A stretch of 64,000 nt of DNA from Craterostigma plantagineum (taxonomy: Eukaryota; Streptophyta; Magnoliopsida; Lamiales; Linderniaceae), in assembly GCA_027422505.1 (NCBI GenBank), contig JAPQWV010000006.1:10282501-10346500 (forward strand). Reading direction: 5' to 3'. Under the pieces are notes generated by a model, which saw only the letters and a program-made list of their open reading frames with translations, made no database searches and was not told the origin of the DNA. The translations under genes and the position numbers were made by a program. This document shows positions 30,971 through 42,007 of this stretch, in pieces. Each line of letters begins with the position of its first letter. Position 1 is the first letter of the stretch.

Positions 30971-31987
30971 TTACGGTAGTATCCCGCCAGTCCCAGAAAC
31001 TTCGGACTTCGGTAGGAGTAGGGGTCGTGGCCAATTATTCACAGCTTCGATTTTACTCGGATCTACGGAGATTCCATTCCCGGAAATCACGTGTCCCAGG
31101 AAGGCTATTTGCTCAAGCCATAATTCACACTTCTTGAATTTGGCGTAGAGCTGTTTTTCTCGCAGGATTCCTAAGACGGTTCGTAGATGGTTTTCGTGTT
31201 CATCTCTTGTCTTAGAATAGATCAAAATATCGTCGATAAAGACGATAACGAACCGATCGAGGTAGTTTTTGAAGACTCGATTCATCAAGTCCATAAAAGC
31301 AGCTGGGGCATTTGTCAGTCCAAAAGGCATGACCAGAAACTCATAATGGCCGTACCTTGTATTGAACGCAGTTTTTGGAACATCTGCCTCCCTGATCTTT
31401 AACTGATGGTATCCTGAACGGAGGTCGATTTTCGAGAATACCGAAGCTCCTTGCAATTGATCGAATAGATCATCGATCCTTGGCAAAGGGTATTTATTCT
31501 TGATCTTGATCTTATTCAACTCCCTGTAATTGATGCAGAGTCGCATCGACCCATCCTTCTTTCGCACAAAAAGAACGGGTGCGCCCCACGGCGAAAAACT
31601 TGGCTGGATAAACCCTTTAGATAGTAGGTCCTCCAGCTGTTCCTTCAACTCCTTTAACTCGTTCGGTGCTAAACGGTAAGGGGCTTTAGAAATTGGGACT
31701 GATCCTGGCATCAGATCTATCTTGAACTGTATTTCTCGATCAGGGGGTAACCCCGGGAGATCGTCGGGAAATACATCAGAGTATTCGTTAACTACAGGTA
31801 CATCTTTTAGTTCCGGCTGAGGTAAGTCCTCCGCCTTCACTGCATATACGAGATAAGACTCACAACCTGACCTCAAGAGTCGTTGAGCCTTCAGAGCCGA
31901 TATTCTTGGAATACTATTCTTATCTGATTTACCCGAAAAAGTGAATGCTTCTTCTTCGGGCAGTTGAAATTTAACGACCTTCTTGTT
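30971..31987 (-). pseudogene. Tekay A reverse transcriptase
   Basis: Frame of 301 codons from Met at 31876, open upstream to a TGA at about 31987 where Tekay B has TGT. Motifs: [89 protein letters not shown] and [15 protein letters not shown] (the YIDD-type catalytic box, here FIDD). A single-base loss near 31020 shifts the frame shortly after NNWPRP. Catalytic aspartates are intact; the polyprotein is not. Confidence 0.9.
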
Positions 31988-33436
31988 TCAATCTATGATG
32001 ACTCCATATCTTGAAAGCCAATCCATTCCGAAGATGATATCGTAGTCGTTCATCGGGATTACAATCAGGTCGGCACTCAAGTTCCTACCCTCCATAACTA
32101 CGACGCATCCTTTCAGTACTTGGTTGGTATGCGTCGGATCCCCGTGTGGTAGAGTAACTACATAGTTGCATTCAGATGAGGTAGGAGATATTCCTATCTT
32201 CGTCACATACTTAGCCGACACAAATGAATGTGTGGCTCCAGAGTCAATTAGCACCGAAGTGGGCACGTTATAGATAGTCAACGTACCCGTCACAACAGAA
32301 GGGTTCGCCTCGGCCTCCTCATTGGTAAGCGTGAAAACCCGTGCAGGAACCTGTGGAGGTCGAACTGGTGTTCGGGTCGGGTTCTGGGGCATGTTCGTGT
32401 TACAGTTCCTTGCATAGTGCCCCATTCTTCCGCATCTGAAACACTGTGGATTTGGGTTGGGTCTGGGTTGATAACAGGCGCCGAAGTGGTAACGGCCACA
32501 CTGTTTGCATTGGGGTGCTGGGTTTGGAGGTTTGCTCTGAATATTTACGGGTCCCTGATTCAGCGTCGGGCGCCAGTTCTGTTGGCCCTGGCGATTTCCT
32601 TGGCTACCTTGACCTTTGTTAAAAAATTGGCGCTTGCGGTCACTTCCAGGTCCTTGCTGACTCTCCCTCCTCTTCTTCGCCTCCTGAGCTTCGGAAATCT
32701 GAGCCTCAGCTTGCTCCGCTATCATGGCCCTTTCTGCTACTTGGGTAAATTCCATCTGTCGGGCCCCCGAGATACTTAAGTCACGATAAAGCTTAGGTTT
32801 GAGGCCCGTAATGAACCTCGTCACCTTGAGTAGATTTGTTGCCACCATGTGAGGAGCGAAACGGGACAACTCCTCGAATCGACGGATATATTGAGTTACA
32901 GGCATTCCTCCTTGCCTGAGATTCATAAATTCTAGCATTCGTCGTTCCTGTTCATGGGCAGTAAAATATTTGCCGTGGAACAATTCTCTAAATCTTTCCC
33001 ACGACATATTCGTCGGATCTTCTAGGACTTTAACGGTATCCCACCAGAATCGGGCGTTTCCTCTGAGCATGGAAACGGCGCACAAGACCTTTTCATTCTC
33101 AGGCACACGACTATATATGAACATATCTTCTATAGTACGCAGCCAATCTTCCGCCACTGCTGGTTCCGTAGCATCAGCAAAGGTTGGGGGATCCATTTTT
33201 CGAAATCGTTCCCCTATAATTTCTACACGCGCTGGCTGTGGGGAAGGACGATGTTCAGACGAGCTATGACGATGGAGTAGCTCGTCGATTTGACTCGACT
33301 GGCGATTGATATGTTTCGACTGACGTTGAAGTAAATCGGTCAATCGTAGAATAGTGGAGTCCCTTTCATTTGCAGGAAACTCCGGTTCAGCCCTACGGCT
33401 GGATTCAGCCACATGTTCACTACGGGTTCTTGGCAT
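31988..33436 (-). CDS. Tekay A gag and protease
   Basis: A 482-codon frame starting MPRTRSEHVAESSRRAEP near the primer site. Residues about 75-225 are the retrotransposon gag domain ([60 protein letters not shown]). A zinc knuckle follows (QCFRCGRMGHYARNC), then the aspartic protease with [13 protein letters not shown] and [16 protein letters not shown]. Gag forms the particle; the protease cleaves the polyprotein. The frame itself is intact; it ends at a TGA substitution, so only gag-protease could be made. Confidence 0.88.
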   Translation of the reverse strand: MPRTRSEHVAESSRRAEPEFPANERDSTILRLTDLLQRQSKHINRQSSQIDELLHRHSSSEHRPSPQPARVEIIGERFRKMDPPTFADATEPAVAEDWLRTIEDMFIYSRVPENEKVLCAVSMLRGNARFWWDTVKVLEDPTNMSWERFRELFHGKYFTAHEQERRMLEFMNLRQGGMPVTQYIRRFEELSRFAPHMVATNLLKVTRFITGLKPKLYRDLSISGARQMEFTQVAERAMIAEQAEAQISEAQEAKKRRESQQGPGSDRKRQFFNKGQGSQGNRQGQQNWRPTLNQGPVNIQSKPPNPAPQCKQCGRYHFGACYQPRPNPNPQCFRCGRMGHYARNCNTNMPQNPTRTPVRPPQVPARVFTLTNEEAEANPSVVTGTLTIYNVPTSVLIDSGATHSFVSAKYVTKIGISPTSSECNYVVTLPHGDPTHTNQVLKGCVVVMEGRNLSADLIVIPMNDYDIIFGMDWLSRYGVIID

Positions 33437-33583
33437 TTTTCAACTATTATCTACATTAATTCAAATAAAACACATATCAGATAACCCATAATCACATAAT
33501 CAAGCATTTAACTTACAGGCCAGGCTGGTTCTTCAGGCTTTTGAGCGGCAGTACATAGATAGTCTTCAGAATCTAAAGCCTAA

Positions 33584-33595
33584 GCTCTGATACCA
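33584..33595 (-). other. Primer-binding site of Tekay A
   Basis: GCTCTGATACCA on the plus strand, i.e. TGGTATCAGAGC on the element strand, complementary to initiator tRNA-Met. It is separated from the 5' LTR (starts 33598) by CC. Confidence 0.88.
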
Positions 33596-33597
33596 CC

Positions 33598-35639
33598 TGT
33601 GACGACCCTCGTTTTCTAATTAAGGTTAGTGGCGGATTTCCGCAACGTAAGCCGCGGAAGGCCCGTCAATTAAAAACTTTTTCCTAAAATATAATATAAT
33701 ATAATAAAATATTATTTTACATAGTAGTATCTGTACAACGGGCGTAGCCCCAAAAATGTCAAAAGAACAAAAACCCCTATTCGCTCCACAGATCTTCATC
33801 CATGTACCGCCCTGCCCTCAAAAGACCGTGGAGCACCGCCACCAGCCGCCTCAGTCTTGACGCGCGTCGGCGTCAGACTCGGTACCTACAACACGTAAAC
33901 ACTGAGCGATTCGCCCAGTAGGTGAATAAAGATGCATGTATGCACGTGAACGCTCATTCCCGAGCCCAATATCTCGCATGCAATGTTAGCTCTTTCTCTT
34001 TCCACATTCCTAACTCAAATCACAAAACACAGGGCCCTAGGTCAGACTCGACACCTCGCGCGCCCATAATATAATAGTAATATACGGAAGCTTACACTAG
34101 CAGCGTTTTGACGATCACGCAACTGCCCTGCTAGGCCGCTCTTCCGTAAGCGGTTGCCGACATTGACAGCATTTTGACGATCACGCAACTGCCCTGTCAA
34201 CGTCCCTCCGGTAAAATAAATAAAATCACGACGGTTTTGCACCTCGGGACGTTCACGCCCGAGTAGACAGATCGATCACGCTTGTCTGCCGTCAGGTGTC
34301 ATATGAGTACCAACCTCGACTCCTCAACGAGTCAACAACAACAATCACAAACATCTCATTCTACCCCGCTCGACAATATCTCAAATCAACCGTCTCAATA
34401 CGGTGTAAATATCTCACCCCTGTGATATAATATGCATATGCCATGCATATAAACGTGATAACGTATAAAAGCATGATCCACATGAAGCGTACGTAAAACA
34501 TATAAGTCACATAAGTCACGTAAATCACATAATCACATGAAACACATAATTGTATTTACGTATTGTAGATGGATAATCCACCTACCTGTCCTCCCGATAT
34601 TGCTAAATAAGAGGTCCGATGGAATCCCTATAGGTCGATCCTCTGAATAAATAAATATTATTATATCAGTATATTTGTTAAACTGTATAAGTTTTTAAGT
34701 TCCCAAACCCTAATTATAGAAAACCCTAAAATTTATGAAAGCGTAAAAATAATGATATTCCTAAAAATAAATAAACCCTAAAATATTGAAAACCCTAGAA
34801 ATAGTAAAATCCTAAAATACCGAAATTTATTAAATGTCGAAACTTTTACTTATCAAGAAAGGTAAATATCGAAATCTAGTCATTGAAAATGTCGAAGGCT
34901 TGTAAAATGTCGAGACCCTCTAACTATAAATGTCGAGACATCTAATAAAATATCGAGTTCTTGTGTCGACTTTCATTATATGGTGTCGACATATCGAAAT
35001 AGTTTTATATAACAAATGTCGAGTTAAATATCGAGACCTAGATATAAGTTAATCGAATTCTTACTAAGTATCTAATCTAATGTCGAAATATCATTTCTTG
35101 AAAAAAAGTCGAAACCATGGTAAAATGTCGAGAGCAATTACTATTGAAAACATCTCGATACCTATTACTTCTTAAGATCTAATAAATGTCGAGATGTTTT
35201 ATTACTCATGCCGAGATTTTTATATGTCGAAATGTTCATGAACTTTAAATGTCGAAATTTCACATTAAGGATGTCGAGATCATTCATCTATTAAACACCT
35301 AATTTCATAAACTCTATATTGTATTTACCAATCACGAAAACTATCCTGTACTCCATAGTTAAATTAATCTTTACATTAATCTCAAACACTAAGAAATTCC
35401 TTAGTTCCGAAGCAATTTCTAAAGAGGTTGAAACCCTAATTTTCCAGAATAAATCAACCATCTAATTATTTTCTAAGGTCACCCTAATCACCGAAAGCCG
35501 TACACCTTAAATCAAATTCTCATGAATTTTTCCTATCTGAAATTCATCACAAACCGTACATCCTATAATCTCTCAAGAATATGGACTAAAACTTAGAATC
35601 CTAAGCTCTAAACTACAACTAATACACTTGCAAATTTTA

Positions 35640-35672
<33 letters not shown>

Positions 35673-36196
35673 TTAGTAGTATATGAAATTAAAACATAGT
35701 AGCACACGTTAATTGTAAAGAGTTAGTAATAGAGTTTTACCTTCCTTACCTCAAATTCTGATTTTCGATTTGTTAGGGCTTCTATGTTGGTGAATTTCTT
35801 TTTCTTATGCCTTGAATATGCTTCTGCTCTTGAGTTTCACCCGTTAATGAAGTTTCCCTTATTTACTGTTTATGTTGCTATTAGATATGTATGAATACTT
35901 TGAAACTAGCGATTGATTAGACAAGCTGGTCGATTGATGATTCTTTACATAAGTTTAAGTAATTTCTATTCCTGTGTACTCAATTTGGGCCTTGTTTAAA
36001 CAAATCGACCAAATCATGTATGGCCCAAATTCTAATATTATATTGCTTTCGAATAATTCCTTAGTTAAGTTTCGAAATATTTTCGGGACAAATTTATATT
36101 TTTGTTACACAACTAATTTCTTATCAAGCTCCCCAAATTCACAAGGCCGCATATCTAATTACATCAAAATTTCGTATTAAATTTATAGGTATTACA
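33598..36196 (-). mobile_element. Tekay A 5' LTR (right)
   Basis: A 2599-bp LTR starting TGTGACGACCC and ending GGTATTACA, followed by the GTTTC duplication. Contains a TGTCGAG/TATCGAG-rich zone (about 34830-35290) and an expanded ATT microsatellite (about 35640-35675), longer than in the left LTR. Confidence 0.93.
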
Positions 36197-36201
36197 GTTT
36201 C
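36197..36201. other. Target-site duplication of Tekay A, right copy (GTTTC)
   Basis: The second GTTTC copy. Host frame on the minus strand resumes immediately to the right with the SIRE protease. Confidence 0.9.
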
Positions 36202-36345
36202 GGAAGTAGACCTTCCCGAGAAATCCTTCAGAGAAGTTGCTCAACAGCTCTTTGTTTCCAGTCATGTGTGAGGAGCAACCTGAATCTAAGTACCACACAT
36301 GACGGACCTGCAAAAAGAATCAAGTAAGTTTTGGCACCAATTTAT
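36202..36345 (-). pseudogene. SIRE element 2 protease fragment
   Basis: The minus strand encodes VRHVWYLDSGCSSHMTG followed by NKELLSNFSEGFLGKVYF. DSG is the aspartic protease active site of copia elements. The segment runs directly into the left flank of Tekay A and continues in frame at 25071 (SASMLGTGDLIHDRLTIKG). Confidence 0.85.
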
Positions 36346-36399
36346 AGATGGGTTCCCTTTTGATAACAGGTTTAGTAGCTTTCTTGTTCGTTGCTAGAT

Positions 36400-37376
36400 T
36401 TAATTCTTTGCTAGATTGTTGGATAGCTGGTTTAAGAATCCAAGCGTGATGACTATAGGATGCAGTTGAGATTTCGGAATCCAAATCTGTTTTTGACTTA
36501 TTTGCTTGTTCGGCTTGGTCTTGGAAGTGGTGTGTTGCTTTACTTTAGATTTAATAGTATGATTGGACGGCGTGGGAGATATGTCCTTAGAACGAGTGCT
36601 ATGCAACGTGGAAGCACTTTTGCTGAAATGACAGTCATGAGGATGGGAAAGTAAATCATTGTTTACATGAAAGAATTTTGATTTTAGGGAATGAAATAAC
36701 GAAACACGTTCTGCGACATTACACGAAGTCACTTTTGGAAATGTAAAAGATTTTGAAACATGCGAAGAAAGGTTGGAGACTTGTCTCTTCTTCTTATCAT
36801 GGATAGTTGTCTTCTTTGCTAAGCCAGCTCGAACCTTCTTCGCTTCCTTAGATCTCACGCCTTTGTCTGTGGGTACATGTGATACAAAGTTAGTATGAGA
36901 TGAAGGAATTTCCTTTGTGGTTTGCTTGCATTTATATGTAGAGGATTCAGGGACAGGTCTGGAGGTGGAAGGTTTGAAAGCCTCAGGGAAGTTTTCGAGA
37001 GTATAAATTTTGCTCAACAAAACAGTTCTTTCTTCTTCGTGAGCTTTCTTTTCTGACTCTAGAGAGGTTGTCAAGGCACCTATTTTGCATATAATCTCTG
37101 GAATATAGATAAAAGAATAAATAGGTTTAGCCTGTTCGTCAGCGTCTTCAGGTCCAAATGGTGACATGTAATCATCAGAGAGTGTTATCTCTCTAGTTTT
37201 GTAGCTATTATTGAGTTCGTTGTAGACACACATGATTTGAGCCCATTCTTTGTTCCTCCGTTTCTGTTCGTCAGTTTCAATCACCTCTCTTGTGCTTACG
37301 AAGGGCCTCAATTGTTCAATGCTTAACCCAAAACGTTTAATGTTGTACAGTGAGAGTACTTTCTCTGTTTCAGGGT
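36400..37376 (-). pseudogene. SIRE element 2 gag C-terminal/linker region
   Basis: A 303-codon minus-strand frame with EQKRRNKEWAQIMCVYNELN and a Lys/Ser/His-rich tail (KSKVKQHTTSKTKPNKQISQ). Its upstream end at 37376-37380 is the Tekay B insertion point; the frame resumes at 47282. The C-terminal end meets a stop at 36400, before the protease. SIRE gag is unusually long, so this fits as the region after the zinc knuckle. No enzymatic motif. Confidence 0.65.
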
Positions 37377-37382
37377 TAGTCC
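37376..37382. other. Target duplication of Tekay B, left copy (TTAGT) plus two extra bases
   Basis: TTAGT at 37376-37380 matches TTAGT at 47277-47281. Two bases, CC, lie between it and the TGTGGTGACC start of the LTR. The same CC stands between the other LTR and the primer site (44654-44655). Confidence 0.85.
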
Positions 37383-40002
37383 TGTGGTGACCCTACTTTT
37401 CTAATTAGGATTATTGGCGGATTTCCGCAACGTAAGCCGCGGAAGGCCCGTCTAATTAAAACTTTTTCCTAAAAGATATTATAATACAACAAAATATTAT
37501 TTTACATAATAGTATCTGTACAATGGGCCAAAGCCCCAAAATGTCAAAAGATTAAAAACCCTATCGCCGCTCCACAGGTCTTCATCCATGTACCGTCCGC
37601 CCTCAAAAGTCCGTGGAGCACCGCCACCAGCCGCCTCAGTCTTGACGCGCATCAGCGTCAGACTCAGTACCTACAACACGTAAACACTGAGCGATTTGCC
37701 CAGTAGGTGAATAAAATGCAATGCAGCGTGCACTCATTCCCAATTCCCAGTTCTCACAACATAATATAATGCACTCTCGTCCTCACATTTCTATCGTATC
37801 TCAATATCAGGGCCCTAGGCTGGACTCGGCACCTCGCGCGCAATAAAATAAAATATATCGTCTGGTCGCTAACGACAGACTAGCGGTGCCCACGCCGATA
37901 GTGCGCTGATCGATCACGTCAACGTCCTCCTATCAGGTCGCCCCTTCCGCTACACAACTCGTCCGACGGTTTGCACCTCGGGTCGCTCACGCCCGAGTAG
38001 CCAGATCGCTCACGTCTGTCTCCCGTCAGGTGCCCAGCGAGTCCAACCTCAACTCCGCTACGAGTCTGACTGCCAAAATCGGCACACACTACCCCGCTCA
38101 ATCGACACCTTAAATCTTAAGGTGTCACCACTAATGTGGTTATTATCCCTCACCATGTCGTGCGATGTCATGCATATACGTGAAACACATGAAGCGTGAT
38201 GTCACACAAAACATACGTAAAACACGTAAATCACATAAGTCACGTAATCACATAATAGTAGGTAAATGTTTACGTGTCGTAGATGAATGATTCACCTACC
38301 TGTCCTCCCGCTATACCCAACTACGAAGTCCCGTGAAGTCTTTATAGATCGGTCGTCTGAATATATTAATATTATTAGTATATGTGCTAGTTCTCGAAAA
38401 CCCTAAAATTATCGAAACCCTAAAATCACAAAAACCCTAAAATTATAGAAACCTAAAAATAATAATATTCCTAAAAATAAATAAACCATAAAATATTGAA
38501 AACCATATCGACATTCTATAAATGTCGATAGAAATGTCGAGTTCCTTAATGGATATATCTCGAATTCTTCATGTTATCTATATCGATATCTTTCATTGAG
38601 TGGCAAATATCGAGTTAAAGTTGTCGAGCTCCTACAAATGTCGAGACATTCTAAAAATAGATATACATGTCGAGACCTAAAAGCAAGTATAAATGTCGAG
38701 ACTGCTTAGAATAAAATGTCGAGATCTTCCCTATAAAAAAAATTAAACTTCGAGACCATATATCGAAACTTTACAAAATGTCGAGACCACTATGCTATCG
38801 ATATCTTCTTGTCGACATATTAATACAAAAATCGAGGTTTTTACCAACATAAATATCGAGACCATTGTCGAGACTTTCTTAAATGTCGAGGTAACAAATG
38901 TCGATATCTTACAAGCTTGCCGAGATCTAAGTCGAAACGTTATAAAATGTCGGGACCTTACATATCGATATCTTCTTATTACATATATATATGTCTCGAC
39001 TTTTACCTGCTTAAACAAATGTCGAGACCTTTCACATATCGACATCTTCATACCACTATCATGTATCGATATTTATCTACTTCTCGATATATTCAAAACA
39101 TTTGAAGACACACACACTTTTGTCGAGATTGTTCTAAAAGTCGAGATCCTCCCTCAAAAACCCTAAAATATATATCCATCAGTATCGTCTCCAAAAATCA
39201 TTTCAAACTTAGAAACTCTTACACTCTAAAATACCAAGTTTTCTACAGGGTATAATAGTCCTTATGAACACTCTATGCGTTGTTAGCTCTCAAATTACTA
39301 AAATCATTTAAGGTTTCCTTGTTTTCTCCAACTCTCGAGTTCTTGTAGCATTTTATCCTGAGTCACGTTAGGCATCTACAACTAAAATATATTAAGAGCA
39401 AGCAATCTCATGCATAGAATATCTCATACCTTACTTCAAAAGTCGACTTCTCAAATGGTTAAGGCTTCAGTGAATTTTTGTTCAACTTCGATAGCTTCTA
39501 TTCTTATCTTCTCTTGTGAATAAAATTGTTCCTTTTTCATCAAGTTCACGTATATGTATTAACTATGCATATCGCTTAGAATTTCGTGATGATGTGATTA
39601 GTTGGTGACGAGTCTTTTCCCTAGTCCTTAAGCAACTATTTACATGCTCTTTCTTCAATCATGTGGGCCTTTAACATAAACTTAATTAATTCCCTTACAG
39701 CCCAACTATTTTATCGAATTTGTATAAATTGCATTGAATTTCTTTAATTAACTTCGAAAAAAAAATATATATATGTATATTAAATAATCCAACATTATAA
39801 GTTCCTATATTGTTTATTTTTTTTATCCCCAACATCTTTAATCCTTAAATTATTTTTTTATATTTCTTTGGTAAATTTTCGAAATGTTTTTGGGATGATT
39901 AAAACTTATATTTTTGTTTCGCAACATCATTTCTTATTAAACTCCCTAATTCATACCCATTTAATTACATCAAAATCCCGTACTAAACTTACGGGTATTA
40001 CA
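37383..40002 (-). mobile_element. Tekay B 3' LTR (left)
   Basis: Begins TGTGGTGACCC and ends GGGTATTACA. About 38510-39150 holds more than a dozen TGTCGAG motifs and several ATATCGA. Near-identical with 44656-47276. Confidence 0.93.
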
Positions 40003-40019
40003 TCCTCCCCCCCTTAAAA
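40003..40019 (-). other. Polypurine tract of Tekay B
   Basis: TCCTCCCCCCCTTAAAA on the plus strand sits directly after the 3' LTR, purine-rich on the element strand. Confidence 0.8.
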
Positions 40020-40036
40020 GAATTTCGTCCCCGAAA

Positions 40037-42007
40037 TTACGCCGACTGGAATAATTCGGGATAACGAACTCTCGTATCATCCTCACGTTCCCAAGTGGCT
40101 TCCTCAACTGATTGATTACGCCACAATACTTTAACTAACGGAATAATCTTATTCCGTAGTCGTTTCGACTCGTACATCAAAATCTCTACGGGCTTTTCTT
40201 CGTAACTCAAGTCAGGCTTGAGTTGTTGATAAAGAAGTTCATTCTGGATTACATGACTCGGGTCTGCGACGTATTTTCGTAATGTCGATACGTGAAATAC
40301 GTCGTGAACTTGCGACAGGGAAGTTGGTAATTCTAATTGGTATGCGACTTCACCGACTCGTTTGACTATCTTGAAGGGGCCTATGTATCTGGGACTTAGC
40401 TTGCCCTTCTTTCCAAAACGCTTTACTCCTTTCATTGGGGAAATCTTTAGAAATACTTGGTCACCTTCTGTGAACTCCAAGGGTCGTCGCCGATGATCTG
40501 CGTAACTTTTCTGACGACTCTGTGCGGTTCGCATCCTTTCTCGAATTTTTGTGACAGCTTCAGTCATTTCTCGGATCATATCGGGTCCTAGTAAAGCTCG
40601 TTCGCCGATTTCGTCCCAATGAATAGGGGATCTACACTTGCGCCCGTACAATGCTTCGTACGGTGCCATCCCGATTGTAGCATGGAAACTATTGTTGTAA
40701 GAAAATTCAATCAGTGGCAAGTACTTACTCCAGTTTCCCTTGAAGTCTAGCACGCACGCTCGTAACATATCCTCAAGGGTTTGGATCGTCCGCTCAGACT
40801 GCCCGTCGGTCTGGGGATGATATGCAGTACTGAACGAGAGCTTAGTACACATCGCTTTCTGTAAGCTTTGCCAGAAATTGGATAGAAATCTCGAATCTCG
40901 ATCCGAGACGATAGAAATTGGAATCCCATGGAGTCGAACAATTTCCTGAATATACAATTCAGCGTAGCGTTCCATGGAAAAAGTAGAGCTGATAGGAATA
41001 AAATGGGCTGATTTGGTTAGGCGATCCACGATCACCCAAATAGCATCATGGCCTTTCGTCGTTTTAGGCAAACCAACGACGAAGTCCATCGTGATATGGT
41101 CCCATTTCCATTCAGGAATCGGTAAAGGCTGCAGAGTTCCAGCTGGTCGCTGGTGTTCCGCTTTGATCAGCTGGCACGTCATACATCTACTTACGAATGT
41201 TGCGATATCCTTTTTCATTCCCGGCCACCAATATATGATTCGCAAATCTTGGTACATCTTTGTCGAGCCCGGATGCACGGAGTAAGTAGTTGCATGTGCT
41301 TCTGTCATTATTGTTCGCCGTAACTCCTCGTCGTTGGGCACATACAATCGATTCTTGTATCGTAATGTTCCGTCTTCTCGGATTGCAAAGTCACCGGGGA
41401 GTGCATCTTTCACCTTTATATAAAATTCGTCCTCTTCTTGGGCATTTCTAATTCGCTCTAGCAATGTAGGCTGTAGAGTCAGCGTCGCTAATTTCGTCTC
41501 TACTTCACCTAAATCAACTACCTCCACTCCAAGACGATGTAGTTCCGTGTTCACCGCTTTTCGACTTAATGCGTCTGCGACTACGTTTGCTTTGCCCGGA
41601 TGATAATTGATAACGCAGTCGTAGTCTTTTACGAGCTCTAGCCATCGTCTTTGCCTCATATTCAGCTCTTTCTGGGTGAAGAAATATTTCAGACTCTTAT
41701 GGTCTGTAAAGATTTCGCACCGTTCTCCGTAAAGGTAGTGTCTCCAAATCTTTAAGGCGAAGACCACTGCTGCAAGTTCTAAGTCATGGGTTGGGTAGTT
41801 CTTTTCGTATTCTTTTAGTTGTCTGGAGGCATACGCGATTACCTTGCCGTTCTGCATCAATACACATCCCAGTCCATTCTTCGAAGCGTCACTGTAGACT
41901 GAGAATCCTCCAGTTCCCGATGGTATTGTTAGAATGGGAGCAGAAGTGAGTCGCTTCTTCAATTCCTGAAAGCTTTTTTCGCACGCTTCAGACCACTTGA
42001 AAGGCAC
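40037..42007 (-). CDS. Tekay B RNase H, integrase and chromodomain
   Basis: An uninterrupted 656-codon frame. Residues about 25-150 are RNase H ([55 protein letters not shown]). Next is the zinc-binding domain ([32 protein letters not shown]). The integrase core follows with [32 protein letters not shown] and [20 protein letters not shown], all three DDE positions. The C-terminus has [20 protein letters not shown] and a chromodomain-like end ([18 protein letters not shown]). The frame overlaps the upstream gag-RT frame by 49 nt in the -1 relation. Start at 42007 is only the first Met, not a known initiation site. Confidence 0.9.
   Translation of the reverse strand: MPFKWSEACEKSFQELKKRLTSAPILTIPSGTGGFSVYSDASKNGLGCVLMQNGKVIAYASRQLKEYEKNYPTHDLELAAVVFALKIWRHYLYGERCEIFTDHKSLKYFFTQKELNMRQRRWLELVKDYDCVINYHPGKANVVADALSRKAVNTELHRLGVEVVDLGEVETKLATLTLQPTLLERIRNAQEEDEFYIKVKDALPGDFAIREDGTLRYKNRLYVPNDEELRRTIMTEAHATTYSVHPGSTKMYQDLRIIYWWPGMKKDIATFVSRCMTCQLIKAEHQRPAGTLQPLPIPEWKWDHITMDFVVGLPKTTKGHDAIWVIVDRLTKSAHFIPISSTFSMERYAELYIQEIVRLHGIPISIVSDRDSRFLSNFWQSLQKAMCTKLSFSTAYHPQTDGQSERTIQTLEDMLRACVLDFKGNWSKYLPLIEFSYNNSFHATIGMAPYEALYGRKCRSPIHWDEIGERALLGPDMIREMTEAVTKIRERMRTAQSRQKSYADHRRRPLEFTEGDQVFLKISPMKGVKRFGKKGKLSPRYIGPFKIVKRVGEVAYQLELPTSLSQVHDVFHVSTLRKYVADPSHVIQNELLYQQLKPDLSYEEKPVEILMYESKRLRNKIIPLVKVLWRNQSVEEATWEREDDTRVRYPELFQSA

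Larger units (their letters stand above)
25077..36196 (-). mobile_element. Tekay A: Ty3/gypsy chromovirus, complete structure with LINE insertion
   Basis: Bounded by LTRs 25077-28908 and 33598-36196, both TGTGACGACC..GTATTACA, and flanked by GTTTC. In the minus direction: 5' LTR, primer site, gag-protease, RT, RNase H, integrase with a chromodomain-like C-terminus, purine tract, 3' LTR. RT before integrase makes it gypsy-type; the C-terminal sequence and long LTRs fit the Tekay (Del) lineage. Premature stops and frameshifts lie in every coding part, so it is immobile on its own. Without the 1233-bp LINE the two LTRs are the same length (2599 bp) and differ by scattered substitutions and microsatellite length. 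Confidence 0.93.

Noticed and set aside
38792..39166. ORFs of 124 and 102 codons in the Tekay B LTR (and the copies at 46065-46439)
   Set aside because: They translate the TGTCGAG motif array, lie inside an LTR, occur on both strands, and carry no domain.
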